Of a stretch of DNA of 64,000 nt, positions 32,309 to 41,054 are shown one piece after another (positions within the stretch are counted from its first letter, which is position 1; each line of letters opens with the position of its first letter). The notes beneath the pieces were generated by a model, which was not told the origin of the DNA, did no database searches, and saw nothing but the letters and a program-made list of their open reading frames with translations. Source of the stretch: Pseudalkalibacillus berkeleyi (GTDB taxonomy: Bacteria; Bacillota; Bacilli; Bacillales; Fictibacillaceae); NCBI RefSeq assembly GCF_021608225.1, contig NZ_JAKIJS010000003.1, forward strand, positions 1 to 64,000. Reading direction: 5' to 3'. The position numbers were made by a program, and so were the translations under genes.

Positions 32309-33109
32309 ATGGATAAAGCTTCAGTAATCGGAGTCATACTTGGCGTAATCGCAATCGGCGTAGGAATGATACTAAAAGGGGTTAACCCTACAGCGTTATT
32401 CAACCCAGCTGCTTTGTTGATAATATTTGCAGGAACAGCCGCATCTGTCTTGATTGCCTTTCCTTTGCAAGAAGTGAAAAAGCTTCCGAAGTTATTCAAA
32501 ATATTGTTTACAGATAAAAAAACAACCACTGTCGAAGAGTTGGTTCCTATATTTTCTGACTGGGCAACGATCGCAAGAAAAGAAGGGTTACTTGCATTAG
32601 AAACACACGCAGATGAAATTGACGATCCATTCTTAAAAAATGGAATGAAGATGGTCATTGATGGTCAAACACCGGAATTCATCCGGGACGTGATGGTAGA
32701 AGACCTTGTCGCGATGGAAGAACGACATGAAAGCTCAGCAGCGATCTTTACACAAGCGGGTACATACGCACCGACGTTAGGCGTCCTAGGAGCTGTAGTC
32801 GGTCTCATTGCCGCTCTTGGAAACTTAGATGACATTGAAGCGTTAGGTCATGCCATTGCAGCTGCATTTATTGCAACGTTGTTCGGAATTTTCACAGGTT
32901 ATGTACTATGGCATCCATTTGCTAACAAACTAAAGCGGAAATCAAAGCAAGAAGTAATGGTCAAGCAAGTAATGGTTGAAGGCATCTTATCAATCCAAGA
33001 TGGAGCTTCACCTAGAGTCATTGAAGATAAGTTAAAAATCTATATCCCAGCGAACCAAAGAAACGTTGAACCTCCTGTTACTCAGGAAGGAGAGGGGTTA
33101 AATGCTTAA
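32309..33109 (+). CDS. motA: Flagellar motor stator protein MotA
   Basis: A 266-residue stator subunit with four membrane segments and the cytoplasmic loop that contacts FliG. The end is highly conserved (TLGVLGAVVGLIAAL, AFIATLFGIFTGYVLWHPFA). The N terminus MDKASVIGVILG matches B. subtilis MotA, hence the ATG at 32309 although GAGG is 12 bases away. It overlaps motB by eight bases and follows a SigD-type promoter. Sequence is closer to proton-type MotA than to sodium-type MotP. Confidence 0.95.
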   Translation: MDKASVIGVILGVIAIGVGMILKGVNPTALFNPAALLIIFAGTAASVLIAFPLQEVKKLPKLFKILFTDKKTTTVEELVPIFSDWATIARKEGLLALETHADEIDDPFLKNGMKMVIDGQTPEFIRDVMVEDLVAMEERHESSAAIFTQAGTYAPTLGVLGAVVGLIAALGNLDDIEALGHAIAAAFIATLFGIFTGYVLWHPFANKLKRKSKQEVMVKQVMVEGILSIQDGASPRVIEDKLKIYIPANQRNVEPPVTQEGEGLNA

Positions 33110-33860
33110 AACACGAAAGAAGAAACACGAAGAGCACATTGATGAATCCTGGCTCATTCCTTATGCAGACATGCTAACGTTACTGCTCGCATTATTTATT
33201 GTGTTGTTCGCAGTGAGTACAGTTGATGCTGCAAAGTTTGAAAACATGGCGAATTCATTTAAATCCGCACTTAACGGCGGAACGGGACCGCTTGATTACA
33301 CAAGCCCTGTTAGCATTGTGGAACAGACTTCTATCCCTACAAGTGAAAGTGCGATCATACCAATTGATGACCAAGAGAAAACAAATGGTGAATTTGACCA
33401 AAATCAATTAAAAGAAATCAAAGAGAAAATTGATGCTTATATTAACGAAAACAAGCTTAACAAGAGTTTGAAAACGACTCTGACGGAAAGCGGCTTAATC
33501 ATCACAATCTTAGACCGCGCCTTGTTTGACTCAGGTAGCGCAGTCGTTAAGAAAGAATCAATCACACTAGCAAAAGAGATTTCCCAATTGCTCGTGACTG
33601 ATCCACCAAGACGGATCGTGATCGCAGGACATACAGATAATATCCCGATTAAGAACCATGATTTCCGCTCCAATTGGGAGCTTAGCGCACAGCGTTCCAT
33701 CAATTTCATGGAACTATTATTACAAAACGAAAAGCTCGACCCTACTAAATTTAGTCAATCAGGATTCGGTGAATTCCAACCGGTTGCTTCTAACGATACA
33801 AATGAAGGACGAGCGAAAAACAGACGTGTAGAAGTAAAAATACTGCCTTTTGGTGAATAA
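33102..33860 (+). CDS. motB: Flagellar motor stator protein MotB
   Basis: A 252-residue partner of MotA: one transmembrane helix near residues 20-38 with the ion-binding aspartate in YADMLTLLLALFIVLFAVS, and a C-terminal OmpA-like peptidoglycan-binding domain (about 125-250, VIAGHTDNIPI, NRRVEVKIL). GGAGAGGGG precedes the ATG inside the end of motA. Confidence 0.96.
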   Translation: MLKTRKKKHEEHIDESWLIPYADMLTLLLALFIVLFAVSTVDAAKFENMANSFKSALNGGTGPLDYTSPVSIVEQTSIPTSESAIIPIDDQEKTNGEFDQNQLKEIKEKIDAYINENKLNKSLKTTLTESGLIITILDRALFDSGSAVVKKESITLAKEISQLLVTDPPRRIVIAGHTDNIPIKNHDFRSNWELSAQRSINFMELLLQNEKLDPTKFSQSGFGEFQPVASNDTNEGRAKNRRVEVKILPFGE

Positions 33861-33893
33861 AAGTGCTGATCCAGATGGATCAGCACTTTTTGT
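33858..33893. terminator. Bidirectional terminator after motB
   Basis: AAGTGCTGATCC pairs with GGATCAGCACTT around AGAT, followed by TTTTTG; it also serves the convergent rsiX. Confidence 0.88.
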
Positions 33894-33900
33894 ATACATT

Positions 33901-35112
33901 CTATTCAGTTATGGGTTCCACTAGATTCGGTGCTTTTAATACAGGGATCGACTCTTTTAGAGAATAAGGTCCAATTTGATCAATGGTTGCCCCTTTGAAT
34001 TGTACATGTTCATATCCAAACTGACTTGCCGTCCACAGTATGGATTCGATCATCGCCAAGTACCTCGTATGATTTTCTAATTTCGTACCCTCTGAGAACT
34101 CAACCGTAGCCGTATTATTTTCATCTGTTACATTTTTGATATACACATTCTTTGGTATCGTTGCTTGATATCCGAAGCCTTCGACTACGTTCCCCATCCA
34201 TTGTAGGGTCTCATCTAAAGATTCAGGTTGTGCGTTGTTTAACGGTATTCCGTTGATCAGGAATAACGTTCCTTTACTCGATATCTGACTGAAGACGCCC
34301 TTTTCTGGTGCTTTTACAGTTTCAGAACTCATCTTTCCGTAATGAGAGAATTCGTATCCATCTTGTCCATTTGATTTAAAGTAGATATGATCATAACCTA
34401 GCTGGTAAGCTGTATTTTTCACAGTATCTAGAAAGATTCGGTCACCCGTCGATCCTTGGATAGAGCCTGGTTCAATATCGACAACTAATGCATTATCTGG
34501 TGTGTTTTCTGAAAGTTTCACATCTCCAAGTACTGATTCTGATAAGCCCAATTCTTCGGCGGAAATTATGTCTAGCGCTTCTTCGATTCCTGTTACTCTA
34601 TTCATTTCTTTATCCGTTAATATTGAAACCGGAACTACACCCATTGCTTCCTGATCTGGATAATATACGGTGATCACTTGCTTTTCTTCTGGCACTTCTA
34701 TTATCCCGGGATGATACGTAATGCCTTCATCATAGGCCATCGGTCCAATTTCACTTGCTGGTGGTGCTTCTTCAGCTGGTGGTGCTGCCTGTTCGGTATT
34801 TTCATTAGCATCGCCATTCTTTTCAGGTGCTAATTTTGTGCTGTTTTGTAAATCTGTTTGTGAAGATTCAGGCACCTTCGAATCAAAAAGTGTACTGTTC
34901 ATGATTGTTGGAGAGATGATGGCTGCAATTGCAAGTACGCAAGCAACCGCGAAGACTGGCATAAACCGAAATGGCTTCTTGTTCTTTTGTTTTTGTTCCA
35001 TTCTATTTTGAATTTGGTCAAACAACTCTTCCTTAGGTTTCGGGTCTTCCACCTTCGGAAATTCCCGGAGTGTTTGAATGATCTTTTCCTCATTCCATTT
35101 AGATTGTCCCAT
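33901..35112 (-). CDS. rsiX: Anti-sigma-X factor RsiX
   Basis: A 403-residue membrane anti-sigma factor with an N-terminal cytoplasmic region beginning WNEEKIIQTLREFPKV, a transmembrane helix near 55-75 (PVFAVACVLAIAAIIS), an Ala/Pro/Glu-rich linker and two GerMN-like extracellular modules (about 175-285 and 295-395). It overlaps the end of sigX by 14 bp. The ATG at 35112 is chosen because its N terminus MGQSKWNEE matches RsiX. It sequesters SigX until envelope stress. Confidence 0.9.
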   Translation of the reverse strand: MGQSKWNEEKIIQTLREFPKVEDPKPKEELFDQIQNRMEQKQKNKKPFRFMPVFAVACVLAIAAIISPTIMNSTLFDSKVPESSQTDLQNSTKLAPEKNGDANENTEQAAPPAEEAPPASEIGPMAYDEGITYHPGIIEVPEEKQVITVYYPDQEAMGVVPVSILTDKEMNRVTGIEEALDIISAEELGLSESVLGDVKLSENTPDNALVVDIEPGSIQGSTGDRIFLDTVKNTAYQLGYDHIYFKSNGQDGYEFSHYGKMSSETVKAPEKGVFSQISSKGTLFLINGIPLNNAQPESLDETLQWMGNVVEGFGYQATIPKNVYIKNVTDENNTATVEFSEGTKLENHTRYLAMIESILWTASQFGYEHVQFKGATIDQIGPYSLKESIPVLKAPNLVEPITE

Positions 35113-35647
35113 TTGACAATTCTTCCTCCTTCTTGGTGTCATCAAGGATACCCTTCAAAGTTTTCAACGTCCGATGCTGGACCGTTTTCACTTTTCCTTC
35201 AGTCCATCCCATGATGGAGGCAGATTCTCGGATGGAAAAGCCGTGGATATACCTGAGAAGAATTAATTCACGATGCTCCGCTTTACATTGTTCTAATGCA
35301 GCATACAACTGTCTTACAGCTTCATTCTGTTCTAAGATCTCATCCGGAAGACGATCAGGATGGATCCACTGATTCTTATGATCGTCTAGATTAATTGAGC
35401 TTAATAATGTTTTCTTTTGCCGCTTCTGTTTTCTTATATAGTCGATCGCCACATTTCGTGCAATCGAGAACAACCAAGTCTTCTCACTGCTATCCCCTTT
35501 AAACTTGTCATAAGCGTGCATCACTCTAATGTACACGTCCTGAACGAGTTCTTCAGCTGTATCTTTATCTCGTAATAAATAAACTAGAAATTGATATAGC
35601 GACTGGTGATAGTCCACGTATAACCGGTTAAATAAGTGTTCCACCAC
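35099..35647 (-). CDS. sigX: ECF sigma factor SigX
   Basis: A 182-residue ECF sigma factor close to B. subtilis SigX, with region 2 (YHQSLYQFLVYLLRDKDTAE, SSEKTWLFSIARNVAIDYIR) and region 4 (ALEQCKAEHRELILLRYIHG, GKVKTVQHRTLKTLKG). SigX controls genes that change envelope charge, including resistance to cationic peptides. Two adjacent GTG codons (35647, 35644) can start it behind AGGGGGAG. An autoregulatory promoter lies upstream. Confidence 0.93.
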   Translation of the reverse strand: MVEHLFNRLYVDYHQSLYQFLVYLLRDKDTAEELVQDVYIRVMHAYDKFKGDSSEKTWLFSIARNVAIDYIRKQKRQKKTLLSSINLDDHKNQWIHPDRLPDEILEQNEAVRQLYAALEQCKAEHRELILLRYIHGFSIRESASIMGWTEGKVKTVQHRTLKTLKGILDDTKKEEELSNGTI

Positions 35648-35673
35648 GTTATTCTCCCCCTCTTACTTATATA

Positions 35674-35699
35674 GTCGTTTATCCAATCAAAAAGTTTCA
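35674..35699 (-). promoter_or_regulatory. SigX-type autoregulatory promoter
   Basis: On the minus strand TGAAAC (35694-35699) and CGAC (35674-35677) are 16 bp apart; CGAC in the -10 region favours SigX over SigW. Confidence 0.78.
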
Positions 35700-35863
35700 T
35701 GTTGTGATTAAGAAGAACCTTGACTTAAGTGTCCGTATGGATATGACCCTATTCAGTTTGGTGTTCGAAATGTTTACTTCAGTATCGCATACTTCCGACA
35801 ATAATTGGTAAACGTAAAAGAAAAGTGGAATCGTTCACTCTAGATTCGAGAGGAACTTTACAT

Positions 35864-37360
35864 ATGATGAATTGGTTGAAGAAGAAGAGTAAACAATCAG
35901 ATGAAGAGCCTAAGAATCTTAATGAACTCTTTGAGCTCGCGGATCAATCAGAAGATTTTGTGAGATATGAAATGGTCAGTCAACATGGGTCGTTATGGAT
36001 TTCATATATGAAGACACTCATTGATATTGAAACGTTGCACAGAGATATTTTGCCTCATTTACAGAAGATGAAAACGCGCTCGTTAGAAGACTTCAAAATG
36101 GGTATTCCAATAGAAGACTTAGAAATAACTAAGGATATTAAGAAAATTAAAACACACTTTTTGAAGGGTTACCTCGTTCTCCAAATAAATCAAAAAAGCC
36201 AAGAATGTCTTTTAGTTAAAGCCTTATCAAGCTCAACGAGAAGCATTGGGGCTCCAGAAATTGAATTTAGTGTATTAGGTCCAAAAGAGGCTTTCATAGA
36301 ATCCTTGGATACGAACATCCATTTAATTAGAAAACGGTTGCCAGATATCAATTTGACAGTAAAGGAATTTAAAATTGGCACAAAATCACAGACGCGCATT
36401 AATGTATTGTATCTCGATCATATTGCTAATGACGAGAACGTCCAAACCGTCCTGCAGCGTATTAAGGATATCGAATATGACCAAATCAGTGATAGCTCCT
36501 TCATTACGCAAATGATTGCTGACAATCAAAATTCACCTTTTCCTCAATTAATCGATACAGAAAGGCCTGATCGTGTGGCATCTGTCTTGGGAGAAGGAAA
36601 AATTGCAATTGCAGTAGACGGATCTCCCCAAGTTTTAATAGGACCGACCAACTTATTAGAATTCTTCTCGGCTTTTGAGGACTACTTTCTAAGCTGGCAC
36701 ATTGCAACAGCGTTTCGATTAATTCGAATCTTTTCCGTTCTATTTTCTGTTTTGGCCACACCGATTTATGTGGCCATCATGACGTTTCATTATGAGTTAA
36801 TTCCAAAGGACCTTTTAAGTACATTGATTACTTCAAGAAGTACTGTCCCTTTCCCCCCTATATTGGAAGCACTCATTCTAGAGCTAACAATTGAATTGCT
36901 TCGGGAGGCTGGGGCTAGGCTTCCAACAAAAGTCGGACAAACGATTGGTATCGTTGGAGGTATCGTAATTGGAACGGCTTCGGTTGAAGCTGGATTGACG
37001 AGTAACGTGTTACTCATTATCGTGGCACTTTCTGCACTAGCCTCCTTTACGACACCTGTCTATAAAATGGGTAATACCATTCGGCTGATTCGCTTCCCTT
37101 TTCTGTTCTTTGCACAATTATGGGGTCTGATTGGCATCGTTATTGCCTTTTGCTTTGTCATGGTACATCTCATAAAGCTCAAGTCACTTGGACGACCTTA
37201 TCTTCAGCCTCTATATCCTCCGAGGATAACAGACTTTAAAGATACAATCATTCGTTTACCGTTTACGTCACAATCGCTTCGTCCTCTCAATCTTCAGACA
37301 GAAGACACGAGAAGATTTAGCAAAAAGAAAGCAAAGCAGAAAAAGGATATTGATGAGTAA
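35864..37360 (+). CDS. Spore germination protein, GerA family A subunit
   Basis: A 498-residue A subunit of a nutrient germinant receptor: a hydrophilic N-terminal domain (about 1-240) and four or five membrane helices (about 255-445), with the hallmark motif PFPPILEALILELTIELLRE. It lies in an A-B-C operon and would sit in the spore inner membrane. The ATG at 35864 follows AGAGGA; an earlier GTG at 35825 lacks a ribosome binding site. A CATACTT at about 35789 hints at a SigG promoter, but no good -35 is seen. Confidence 0.93.
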   Translation: MMNWLKKKSKQSDEEPKNLNELFELADQSEDFVRYEMVSQHGSLWISYMKTLIDIETLHRDILPHLQKMKTRSLEDFKMGIPIEDLEITKDIKKIKTHFLKGYLVLQINQKSQECLLVKALSSSTRSIGAPEIEFSVLGPKEAFIESLDTNIHLIRKRLPDINLTVKEFKIGTKSQTRINVLYLDHIANDENVQTVLQRIKDIEYDQISDSSFITQMIADNQNSPFPQLIDTERPDRVASVLGEGKIAIAVDGSPQVLIGPTNLLEFFSAFEDYFLSWHIATAFRLIRIFSVLFSVLATPIYVAIMTFHYELIPKDLLSTLITSRSTVPFPPILEALILELTIELLREAGARLPTKVGQTIGIVGGIVIGTASVEAGLTSNVLLIIVALSALASFTTPVYKMGNTIRLIRFPFLFFAQLWGLIGIVIAFCFVMVHLIKLKSLGRPYLQPLYPPRITDFKDTIIRLPFTSQSLRPLNLQTEDTRRFSKKKAKQKKDIDE

Positions 37361-37377
37361 GATGAAAGGAGCATCGC

Positions 37378-38463
37378 ATGAGTACGCAAGTAAAGAACCG
37401 ATTCCTCGTTTCCGCTGGTTTAGCATTCTTTCTGACTCATACGATGCAAATCGGTATTGGAGTCTTAGGTTATGAACGATATATTGCAAAAGATGCGGGA
37501 TATGATGCATGGATTTCAATCATCATTACCGGGTTGTCCATCCATATTATTCTCTGGATGATGTACTCGATGATGAATAAAGAAAATGGTGATTTAATCG
37601 CTATCCATAGAAGAGTGTTCGGAAAGTGGGTTGGAGGGGCTTTGAGTTTCTTCTTCGTCATCTACTTCCTAACATTAGGCATAACGGTCCTTCGTTCCTA
37701 TATCGAAACGGTGCAAGCATGGATGTTCCCTAACCTGAATATGACCTTGTTTTTGCTCGTATTTCTTACCTTAATTTATTACACCGTTTCTGGAGGGTTT
37801 AGGGTCGTCACTGGGGTCGCATTCTTTGGAGTGCTCCTCCCTTCTTTTTTGTTATTCTTTTTATATTTTCCCTTTCGTTATGGTCAGTGGGATTTTCTTC
37901 AACCTGTATTAAACCATTCACCTAAAGAAATATTCGCATCTTCTAAAGTTGCTGTATTAGAATACATCGGCTTTGAAGTCCTTCTGATCATTTATCCGTT
38001 TATAAAAAATCCCGAGAAATCACAAAAATGGGCGCAATTAGGCATACTTTTTTCAACCTTTATATATGTAATGGTAGCAATCGCTTCATTCGTATACTTT
38101 AGTGAGGAACAGCTTGAACGTAAAATTTGGGCTACGTTAAGTATGTTCAAAATTGTTGAGTTTCCTTTTGTCGAGCGGTTTGAATATATCGCGATTGCAA
38201 CTTGGATTCTCATCATCTTCCCTAACATTTGTATAGCCTTATGGTGTTCGAGTCGTGCAATGAAACAACTTGTTCCAATCAGCCAAAGGAAGCTGTTAAT
38301 CGGAATGATCATCATTTCGTTTGCTGTCAATTTATATCTGAGGGACAGGCAATTGATTGATGTGTTCATCACCACCATTTCTCAAGCAGGGTTATATATC
38401 CTTTACGTATATATTCCGATTTTATTTATCTTGTTCCATTTAAAATTTAGAAGGAGCTCCTAG
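37378..38463 (+). CDS. Spore germination permease, GerB family
   Basis: A 361-residue integral membrane protein with about ten helices of the APC-type GerAB family, the likely ligand-binding subunit. AAAGGAG lies six bases before the ATG and the gene follows the A subunit by 17 bp. Confidence 0.93.
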   Translation: MSTQVKNRFLVSAGLAFFLTHTMQIGIGVLGYERYIAKDAGYDAWISIIITGLSIHIILWMMYSMMNKENGDLIAIHRRVFGKWVGGALSFFFVIYFLTLGITVLRSYIETVQAWMFPNLNMTLFLLVFLTLIYYTVSGGFRVVTGVAFFGVLLPSFLLFFLYFPFRYGQWDFLQPVLNHSPKEIFASSKVAVLEYIGFEVLLIIYPFIKNPEKSQKWAQLGILFSTFIYVMVAIASFVYFSEEQLERKIWATLSMFKIVEFPFVERFEYIAIATWILIIFPNICIALWCSSRAMKQLVPISQRKLLIGMIIISFAVNLYLRDRQLIDVFITTISQAGLYILYVYIPILFILFHLKFRRSS

Positions 38464-38464
38464 T

Positions 38465-39547
38465 ATGAAACGACTATTTCTGTTATTTCTCGTTTGTATC
38501 CTGATTAGTGGTTGTTCCGTCAGCAGAAAAATCTTGGATGATATTTCTCTCGTGACATTTGTTGGGTATGACTTAGTTGAAGACGACGATCAACTAATTG
38601 AAGCAACCATCTCTATTCCAATATTTCAAGCAGACGGAGTCATTCAAAACGAATTGTTCACGGAAAATGGGGAGTTCGGAAAAGATTTAGAAAAGAAATT
38701 TATGTTAAATGCGCCTAAACCAATCGGTAACGGAAAATTAGAAATCGCGTTATACGGAGAGGCTTTTGCCCGAAAAGGCGTACTTGAATCAACAGATGTC
38801 ACTCAACGAGATCCAAGTGTGAGTGCCAACTTAAAGTTAGCGGTTTACGAAGGGAAAATAAGTGAGTTTATTGAGAAACAAAATGTGGAGAATCAAGATC
38901 TTGGTATGTACGTTTCAAAAATCATTGAAAACAACATAGATTCTGAAATTATACCGAGAACTAACATCCACTTATTTCTTCAATCTCATTATGCTGAAGG
39001 TGTTGATCCTTTCTTACCATTGTTTACGATTCACAATCAAAAGGTTAAATTAAAAGGCCTTGCATTATTTAAAGGGGATCAAATGGTTTCAAGTATTGAT
39101 GAAGCGATCATTTTTCGGTTCACGATGCTTAAGCAAAGGGAGTCCAATGGGAAGTTAATCATAAATTTGAAAAAGCTAAATACCAGCGTTTCCTTAGACC
39201 ACATTGATTCTAGCCGCGATGTAGAAATCCGTGGTTCATCAGAATCACCAGAAATAAGCATAAACCTGAAGCTTAAAGGAATCATAAATGAAAATTATGG
39301 AGAGATCAAAAGTTTAGGAAAACAAGTACCAAAAATAGAAAAAGCGATAGACAAACAGCTTAGAAAAGAATTGTTACAGATAATCAAGACCTTTCAAGAG
39401 GAAAATATTGATCCAATCGGATTCGGTAGAGAGGCTAAAGCCCATTTTCGAGACTGGGAATTGAAGAAGTGGGAGGAAATTTATCCTGAATTAAAGATTA
39501 GTGTGAATGTGAAAACGGATATTATTGAATCTGGGGTCATTGAATAA
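38465..39547 (+). CDS. Ger(x)C family germination lipoprotein
   Basis: A 360-residue lipoprotein with signal peptide and lipobox ISGC (Cys17), and the C-terminal Ger(x)C domain (LLQIIKTFQEENIDPIGFGR, WELKKWEEIYPELKISVNVK). It completes the germinant receptor operon; spacing to the B subunit is one base. Confidence 0.93.
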   Translation: MKRLFLLFLVCILISGCSVSRKILDDISLVTFVGYDLVEDDDQLIEATISIPIFQADGVIQNELFTENGEFGKDLEKKFMLNAPKPIGNGKLEIALYGEAFARKGVLESTDVTQRDPSVSANLKLAVYEGKISEFIEKQNVENQDLGMYVSKIIENNIDSEIIPRTNIHLFLQSHYAEGVDPFLPLFTIHNQKVKLKGLALFKGDQMVSSIDEAIIFRFTMLKQRESNGKLIINLKKLNTSVSLDHIDSSRDVEIRGSSESPEISINLKLKGIINENYGEIKSLGKQVPKIEKAIDKQLRKELLQIIKTFQEENIDPIGFGREAKAHFRDWELKKWEEIYPELKISVNVKTDIIESGVIE

Positions 39548-39605
39548 CATAATCCACAAGATATTGGTTTACACTAACGATATCCTCTATGTGGAGGTGA
39601 ACCGA

Positions 39606-39947
39606 ATGGATCATAAAAAAGATCAGCAAGTTTCAATAGATGGAACCATGCCTCACCAAGCGAATGCGCCGATTTTCAAAAAGGTTGATGAGAAGGATCG
39701 ACAGCCTTTCGTTAATGAATATGGCGTTACAATCGGAGATAGCCATTACGAGTCAGACAACTCTCCATTACAAAATTGGAGTGATGATGTAGATCCCGCA
39801 ATCATGTCTGGTGATCAATGGGTCCATCCTCATAATGATATTGGATGGAATTCTACTGAGAACCGCGCGCTGGCTGAGAAAAATCATGTTCCAAAGGACA
39901 AAACATTCATGCATGCTACTAAAGATGTCAGTTATGCCCGTGATTAG
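39606..39947 (+). CDS. DUF3905-like small acidic protein
   Basis: A 113-residue hydrophilic protein with the sequence PLQNWSDDVDPAIMSGDQWV followed by HPHNDIGWNSTENR, which I recall from DUF3905 proteins of spore formers. GGAGGTGA precedes the ATG by five bases. It follows the germination operon by about 60 bp and may belong to the spore proteins; function is unknown. Confidence 0.75.
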   Translation: MDHKKDQQVSIDGTMPHQANAPIFKKVDEKDRQPFVNEYGVTIGDSHYESDNSPLQNWSDDVDPAIMSGDQWVHPHNDIGWNSTENRALAEKNHVPKDKTFMHATKDVSYARD

Positions 39948-39962
39948 TTGATGATTTTTTAG

Positions 39963-40008
39963 AAGCTGACTCAAAAGGATCTTGTCTTCCTTTTATAGTC
40001 AGCTTTTT
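39963..40008 (+). terminator. Terminator after the DUF3905-like gene
   Basis: AAGCTGACT pairs with AGTCAGCTT and an inner AAAAGGA pairs with TCCTTTT, followed by TTTTAAAG. Confidence 0.82.
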
Positions 40009-40027
40009 AAAGTTAGATTTGCGGTTT

Positions 40028-40140
40028 GATCGATAAACTTGGCTTTTTGCACGATAAATTTCGAGTTTTGATCGATAAATTTACAGTTTTGCACGATAAA
40101 ATCCGAGTTTTGATCGATAAATCTCCAGTTTTGCACGATA
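40028..40140. repeat. 21-bp periodic array alternating GATCGATAAA and GCACGATAAA
   Basis: Six units begin at 40028, 40049, 40070, 40091, 40112 and 40133, exactly 21 bp apart. The first two bases after G alternate AT and CA, so the true period is 42 bp. The array lies between the convergent DUF3905-like and SDR genes, beyond the terminator. Confidence 0.92.
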
Positions 40141-40169
40141 TCTACACTAGTGCTTCCAGAGCAATCTTT

Positions 40170-40943
40170 TTAAAAGCCGTAAATGGTCATGCCTCCGTCT
40201 ACAAACAATGTTTGCCCCGTTACATAAGAAGAGGCATCTGAAGCTAGAAAAACAGCTGGACCAACGAGCTCCGGCAGTTCCCCAACACGTTTCAGTGGGG
40301 TTCGATCAAGGATGTCATTTAAATACTTTTCGTCAGACAAGAGCTTTTCTGTTAATGGCGTACGGAAATACCAAGGTCCGATCGCATTAACTTGAATGCC
40401 ATGTTCGCCCCATTCTAACGCAAGATTCTTCGTCATTTGGATCATCGCAGCTTTCGTTGCAGCATAAACAACACCTGTTCTTAAAGCTGTTGTCCCAGCT
40501 ACAGAAGCTATGTTGATTATGCGCCCACCACCAGTTTCTTTCATATGCTGACCAAATTGCTGAGATAGCATAAACGCAGATTGGAGATTCGTGTCCATGA
40601 TTGATTTCCATTCGTCTTCCGTTACCTTAAAGGCAGGCGTTCGGATATTCATTCCTGCATTATTGACGAGAATATCTACCTTTCCGTGTGTTTCGATAAC
40701 TTGACTCACGATTTCGTTGACTTGGTCACGGTCTGTAACATCGGTCGGATGAATAAACGCTTTACGACCGTGTTCCTTTACAGCTTCAGCTGTTTGCTCA
40801 AGATCCGTTTCTGTTCTAGATAGAAGGACAACATCTGCTCCTGCTTCGGCAAATCCAATGGCAATCGCCTGGCCGATTCCTCTTCCCGCTCCTGTAATGA
40901 CAGCAAGCTTACCGTCTAATCGGAAATTCGGTAATACATCCAT
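40170..40943 (-). CDS. SDR family oxidoreductase
   Basis: A 257-residue classical short-chain dehydrogenase with the cofactor motif TGAGRGIG (18-25), NNAG (near 92), catalytic Ser in NIASVAG and YAATK (near 161). It resembles gluconate 5-dehydrogenase and similar sugar-acid SDRs ending in FVDGGMTIYGF. It appears to be a single-gene unit; substrate not determinable. Confidence 0.9.
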   Translation of the reverse strand: MDVLPNFRLDGKLAVITGAGRGIGQAIAIGFAEAGADVVLLSRTETDLEQTAEAVKEHGRKAFIHPTDVTDRDQVNEIVSQVIETHGKVDILVNNAGMNIRTPAFKVTEDEWKSIMDTNLQSAFMLSQQFGQHMKETGGGRIINIASVAGTTALRTGVVYAATKAAMIQMTKNLALEWGEHGIQVNAIGPWYFRTPLTEKLLSDEKYLNDILDRTPLKRVGELPELVGPAVFLASDASSYVTGQTLFVDGGMTIYGF

Positions 40944-41054
40944 ACAATCTCCTCCATGAAAAAAAAGTCAGAATCATCTTAGCTTCAAGGTTACACCATA
41001 AGTCATAAAGTGCAAACCAAGTCGTTTCAGACGATCTGACTCTTTCGGTTTTTT

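Noticed and set aside
35766-35840. SigG promoter of the germination operon
   Set aside because: CATACTT fits the -10 but no -35 matching the SigG consensus lies 17-18 bp upstream.
40028-40140. CRISPR array
   Set aside because: The 21-bp period, 10-bp conserved words and lack of unique spacers of 30 bp or more do not fit CRISPR.
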